A stretch of DNA of 64,000 nucleotides from Planctomycetota bacterium (GTDB taxonomy: Bacteria > Planctomycetota > B15-G4 > SIAN01): positions 62,001 to 126,000 of the forward strand of contig SIAN01000006.1 of the NCBI GenBank assembly GCA_009691715.1, in the 5' to 3' direction. The notes under the pieces are model-generated. The model was not told the origin of the DNA and searched no databases. It worked only from the letters and a program-made list of their open reading frames with translations. Numbering within the stretch: position 1 is the stretch's first letter; each line of letters opens with the position of its first letter. The translations under genes were made by a program, and so were the position numbers. Below, piece by piece: positions 61,305-64,000 of this stretch.

Positions 61305-63356
61305 ATGGTCGGTTCGCTCCGGTCCGCAACGCGACTCCTGCTGGTGGGCGGCGTCCTCACGTTGCCGTTCTGCTGGTGGCCCTTCGGCTCGCTGGCGCAG
61401 GAAACGCAGTCGGGGCGCATGGTCGACGCAAAGCTCCACCACCTCGGCGACGACCCGGCGCCGGAGTGGACCGAATCGACCAAAGATCCGGAGCCATCGC
61501 CGCTTGTCATTGCCTTCGAGGCCACCGCGAATGCGACCGAGTGGGTGCTCGAAGTCGCGGGCCGCGACGTCGACTGCGACGTGTGGATCGAGCTGAATGG
61601 TGCGCGCCTCGGCCGGCTGAAGCGCGTCAAGCCGCTCATCGAGCAGCAACTCATCGTGCCGGCTGGCGCCGTTGCGAGCGGCCGCAACGAACTGCGAGCG
61701 CTACCGGCCGATGCGAAGGACGACCTCCTGGTCGGTCGATTCCGGCTGGTCGAAAAGTCGCTGCGCGAAGTGCTGTCGCTCGGGCGGCTCGAGGTCATCG
61801 TGCATGACGCCGGCGACGGCCTACCGCTGCCGGCGCGCCTCACCTTCGTCGACGCTCGCGGCGCCCTCGTCGAGCTCTACTACGCCGACGAACGCAGCAC
61901 GGCCGTGCGGCCGGGCATCGCCTACACCCGCGACGGACGGGCCGCTCTCGAACTTCCGGCCGGCCGCGTGACGGTCTGGGCGAGCCGCGGCATGGAATGG
62001 AGCGCGGCGCACGCCGACTTCGACGTGATCGCCGGCGGCGCCGGACAGGTGAAGCTCGAGATCGCGCGCGAAGTCGACACCACCGGCTGGATCGCGTGCG
62101 ACACGCACATCCACACGCTGACGCACAGCGGCCACGGCGACGCTTCGATGGAAGAGCGGATGCTGACACTCGCCGGCGAAGGGGTGGAGATGCCCGTCGC
62201 GACCGACCACAACCACCAGATCGACTACCGGCCGACACAAGAGACGATGCAGGTCACGCGCTGGTTCACGCCAGTGGTCGGCAACGAGGTCACGACCGAC
62301 AACGGCCACATGAACGCGTTCCCGATGCCACCGGGCAAGGACGTCCCCGACTCGAAGGTGAGCGACTGGGCGAAGCTGGTCGAGGGGATCCGCGCGAAGG
62401 GCGCGCAGGTGGTGATCCTGAACCATCCGCGCTGGCCTGAGAACGGCCGCGATCCATTGACCAAGTTCGGCTTCGACGACCAGAGCGGCGCGCGCCGGGA
62501 GCCACAACGCTTCACCTTCGACTGCATCGAGGTCGTCAACGCCGACGGCCCCACCTCGCCACCCGAGACCGCGCTGCAGTGCTGGTACGCGCTCCTCAAT
62601 CGCGGCGAGCGCTTCACCGCGATCGGCTCCTCCGACTCGCACCATGTCGGCGTCATCGTCGGCCAGGGCCGCACCTACGTCCCGAGCGCGACCGACGACC
62701 CGACGCAGATCGACGTTGACGCCGCCTGCCGCGCCTTCAAGCAGGGCCGCGTGAGCGTGAGCTACGGCCTCTTCGCCACCATCGACGTGGACGGCCACAC
62801 GATGGGCGACACGCTCCACCCCGACAGCGACGAGGTCGAGGCGATCGTGCGCGTGCGCCACCCGTCGTGGATCACGGCCGATCGGCTCGAGCTGATCGTC
62901 GACGGCGGCGTCGCCGCAACCGTCGCGCTCGAACCGCAGCCAGGCGACTCGCCGACCGATCTCGTTCGCCGCGTGCGCGTGCGACTGCCCGACCACGACA
63001 GCTGGCTGGTCGCCGTCGCGAGCGGTCCGCCGATCAAGGCGCCGTTCTGGGCGATGCAATTGCCAAGAGCACTCGCGATCACCAACCCGCTCTTCCTCGA
63101 TCGCGACGCCGCCGCCGGCTGGAGCTCGCCGCGCGCGACCGCCGCCGAACGACTCGGCGACACCCGCGACTTCGACGCCGTTGTGCGCGTGCGCGCGAAC
63201 CTCCCGAGCCTCGACGACGGCGCGGCGATCCAGCTGATCGAGTTGGCGTGCGAAGCCGCCGCCGTGGAGGCGAAAACGGCGCTCGCGACCTTGGTCGCCG
63301 CATCCGGCCGACCGCGTCTCGTCTCCTGGGCGAGCGCACGGCTCGCGAGCCCGTGA
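61305..63356 (+). CDS. Exported PHP-domain (CehA/McbA-like) metallohydrolase
   Basis: 683 aa from ATG 61305 with GGAG seven nt upstream; the signal peptide is MVGSLRSATRLLLVGGVLTLPF. An N-terminal beta-sandwich (~35-260) precedes a PHP/CehA-like domain with WIACDTHIHTLTHSGHGD (H268, H270), VATDHNHQIDYRP, a His in ILNHPRWPENG, and IGSSDSHHVG: the metal ligands expected of the fold. The C-terminal ~190 residues include a beta-rich segment and a helical end. Probably a secreted or periplasmic phosphoesterase-like enzyme of unknown substrate. It is divergent from the Trx7/PDZ gene across a 74-bp spacer. Confidence 0.82.
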   Translation: MVGSLRSATRLLLVGGVLTLPFCWWPFGSLAQETQSGRMVDAKLHHLGDDPAPEWTESTKDPEPSPLVIAFEATANATEWVLEVAGRDVDCDVWIELNGARLGRLKRVKPLIEQQLIVPAGAVASGRNELRALPADAKDDLLVGRFRLVEKSLREVLSLGRLEVIVHDAGDGLPLPARLTFVDARGALVELYYADERSTAVRPGIAYTRDGRAALELPAGRVTVWASRGMEWSAAHADFDVIAGGAGQVKLEIAREVDTTGWIACDTHIHTLTHSGHGDASMEERMLTLAGEGVEMPVATDHNHQIDYRPTQETMQVTRWFTPVVGNEVTTDNGHMNAFPMPPGKDVPDSKVSDWAKLVEGIRAKGAQVVILNHPRWPENGRDPLTKFGFDDQSGARREPQRFTFDCIEVVNADGPTSPPETALQCWYALLNRGERFTAIGSSDSHHVGVIVGQGRTYVPSATDDPTQIDVDAACRAFKQGRVSVSYGLFATIDVDGHTMGDTLHPDSDEVEAIVRVRHPSWITADRLELIVDGGVAATVALEPQPGDSPTDLVRRVRVRLPDHDSWLVAVASGPPIKAPFWAMQLPRALAITNPLFLDRDAAAGWSSPRATAAERLGDTRDFDAVVRVRANLPSLDDGAAIQLIELACEAAAVEAKTALATLVAASGRPRLVSWASARLASP

Positions 63357-63480
63357 GAGCACCGCGTTCCGCGTGAGAGAGGCATTCTTTTCGTCATCCG
63401 CTGCCGCTGCTTCCGCCGCCTTGAGGGCCTTCTCGCGGCGCCCGAAGAGGCTCCCTGGAATCACACCCGGAGCCGGCCCC

Positions 63481-64000
63481 ATGCATCGGAAGCGCGGATT
63501 CACGCTGATCGAGCTGCTGATCGTCTGTGCGTTGATCGCGATCGTCGCCGCGATCGCGCTGCCGAATCTGCTTTCGGCGCGCCTCTCCGCGAACGAATCG
63601 GCGGCGATCTCGACGATGAAGCAGATCGTCTCCGCACAATCGGTGGCGAAGACCTCGTCCGTCATCGACCAAGACACGGACGGGCTCGGCGAGTTCGCCT
63701 GGTTCGCCGAAATGGGCGGGACGATCAACGTGCGCGACAACAGCGGCCCCAACAATGGGCCGCTGATGCAGCCGAACGCGCTGGCGGCATCGCTGAGTCA
63801 GGTGAACGCCGCCGGGATGGTGACGAAGTCGGGCTACGTCTACCGGATGTCACTGCCGAGCGGTGGCGGCGCGCCGATCAGCGAAGCGGCAGGCGGCGGC
63901 TCGCCGACCGGAGAGATCCCTGATCTGTGCGAGACGACGTGGTGCTGCTACTCGTGGCCGGCGACGTTCTCGACATCCGGCAGACGCGCCTTCGTCGTCA
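63481..64000 (+). CDS. Type IV prepilin / type II pseudopilin, 3' end outside the window
   Basis: ATG 63481 opens a frame of 173 codons that runs off the right edge. MHRKRG|FTLIELLIVCALIAIVAAIALPNLL (cleavage after Gly6) is a textbook class III signal: basic leader, Gly-Phe processing site, Glu at mature position 5 and a long hydrophobic helix. The rest has a conserved ESAAISTMKQIVSAQ and a Cys pair (ETTWCCYSW). It could be a pilin used by the PilT-driven pilus or a type II secretion pseudopilin; the missing C-terminus would help decide. The 124 bp before it show no clear promoter. Confidence 0.9.
   Translation, partial: MHRKRGFTLIELLIVCALIAIVAAIALPNLLSARLSANESAAISTMKQIVSAQSVAKTSSVIDQDTDGLGEFAWFAEMGGTINVRDNSGPNNGPLMQPNALAASLSQVNAAGMVTKSGYVYRMSLPSGGGAPISEAAGGGSPTGEIPDLCETTWCCYSWPATFSTSGRRAFVV

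Noticed and set aside
1..64000. CRISPR arrays, tRNA/rRNA genes, insertion sequences, prophage
   Set aside because: No regularly spaced repeats, no cloverleaf or rRNA sequence, and no transposase, integrase or phage structural gene was seen on either strand.

Overview
The window is about 70% G+C and densely coded on both strands. No rRNA, tRNA, transposase, integrase or CRISPR array was seen. The gene content points to Planctomycetota, probably a deep-branching marine or sediment lineage: a Trx7/PDZ selenoprotein, a multihaem cytochrome-TPR protein beside a CRTAC1-type FG-GAP protein, a BlaI/M56 pair with an alpha/alpha-toroid tail, large carboxypeptidase-regulatory-like surface proteins, and TolB-amidohydrolase and PHP-type secreted hydrolases. 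The phylum is an inference from families, not from a marker gene.

Layout. 1-9.2 kb: a multihaem cytochrome c running off the left edge, a divergent TolB/amidohydrolase with a tandem-repeat linker, a leftward group (YjbR-like, a frameshifted DUF1579 gene, a DnaQ-fold exonuclease) and a peroxiredoxin-M28 peptidase fusion with an in-frame TGA at the peroxidatic position. 9.2-16.3 kb: a blaI operator/promoter, blaI, an M56 sensor broken by an amber codon, a truncated pilT copy and an intact pilT, a structured RNA-like element, a HEAT protein and an AlkD-like protein. 16.3-30.8 kb: two carboxypeptidase-like proteins (one amber-interrupted), a sulfatase-superfamily enzyme, an M28 pseudogene, esterases, HIT, a methyltransferase and dGTPase. 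30.9-43 kb: a serine beta-lactamase-like protein, rnc with a promoter at its start codon, a DUF4143 ATPase with an unusual membrane tail, a VWA-HEAT protein, mfd with a foldase and a GT-C glycosyltransferase, and rsgA. 44-51.8 kb: an ECF sigma/anti-sigma-like cassette, a glycosyltransferase, an M61 peptidase, a prolyl oligopeptidase and a small lipoprotein. 52-64 kb: the multihaem cytochrome-TPR/CRTAC1 pair, two abutting RNA-like elements, HDOD plus sthA, a Trx7/PDZ selenoprotein, a PHP hydrolase and a type IV prepilin running off the right edge.

Two themes stand out. First, two exported redox proteins carry in-frame TGA codons exactly at redox-active positions, each followed by a hairpin fitting the bacterial SECIS model, so this genome very likely makes selenoproteins. 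Second, a family of five ~163-200-nt elements (13.9, 28.6, 44.0, 57.0 and 57.2 kb) is bounded by long terminal stems. At least four share a core, CCGACGA-hairpin-TGAGGA, whose stems change in a compensatory way. Two of these end 6-15 nt before a start codon. They look like a previously unnamed structured RNA or a palindromic mobile element. A separate 51-bp perfect-stem palindrome occurs three times at gene 3' ends.

Several genes are interrupted by single in-frame stops with the frame otherwise intact. TAG and TGA both serve as ordinary stops elsewhere in the window, so these are more likely decay or sequence error than recoding, except for the two selenocysteine cases.
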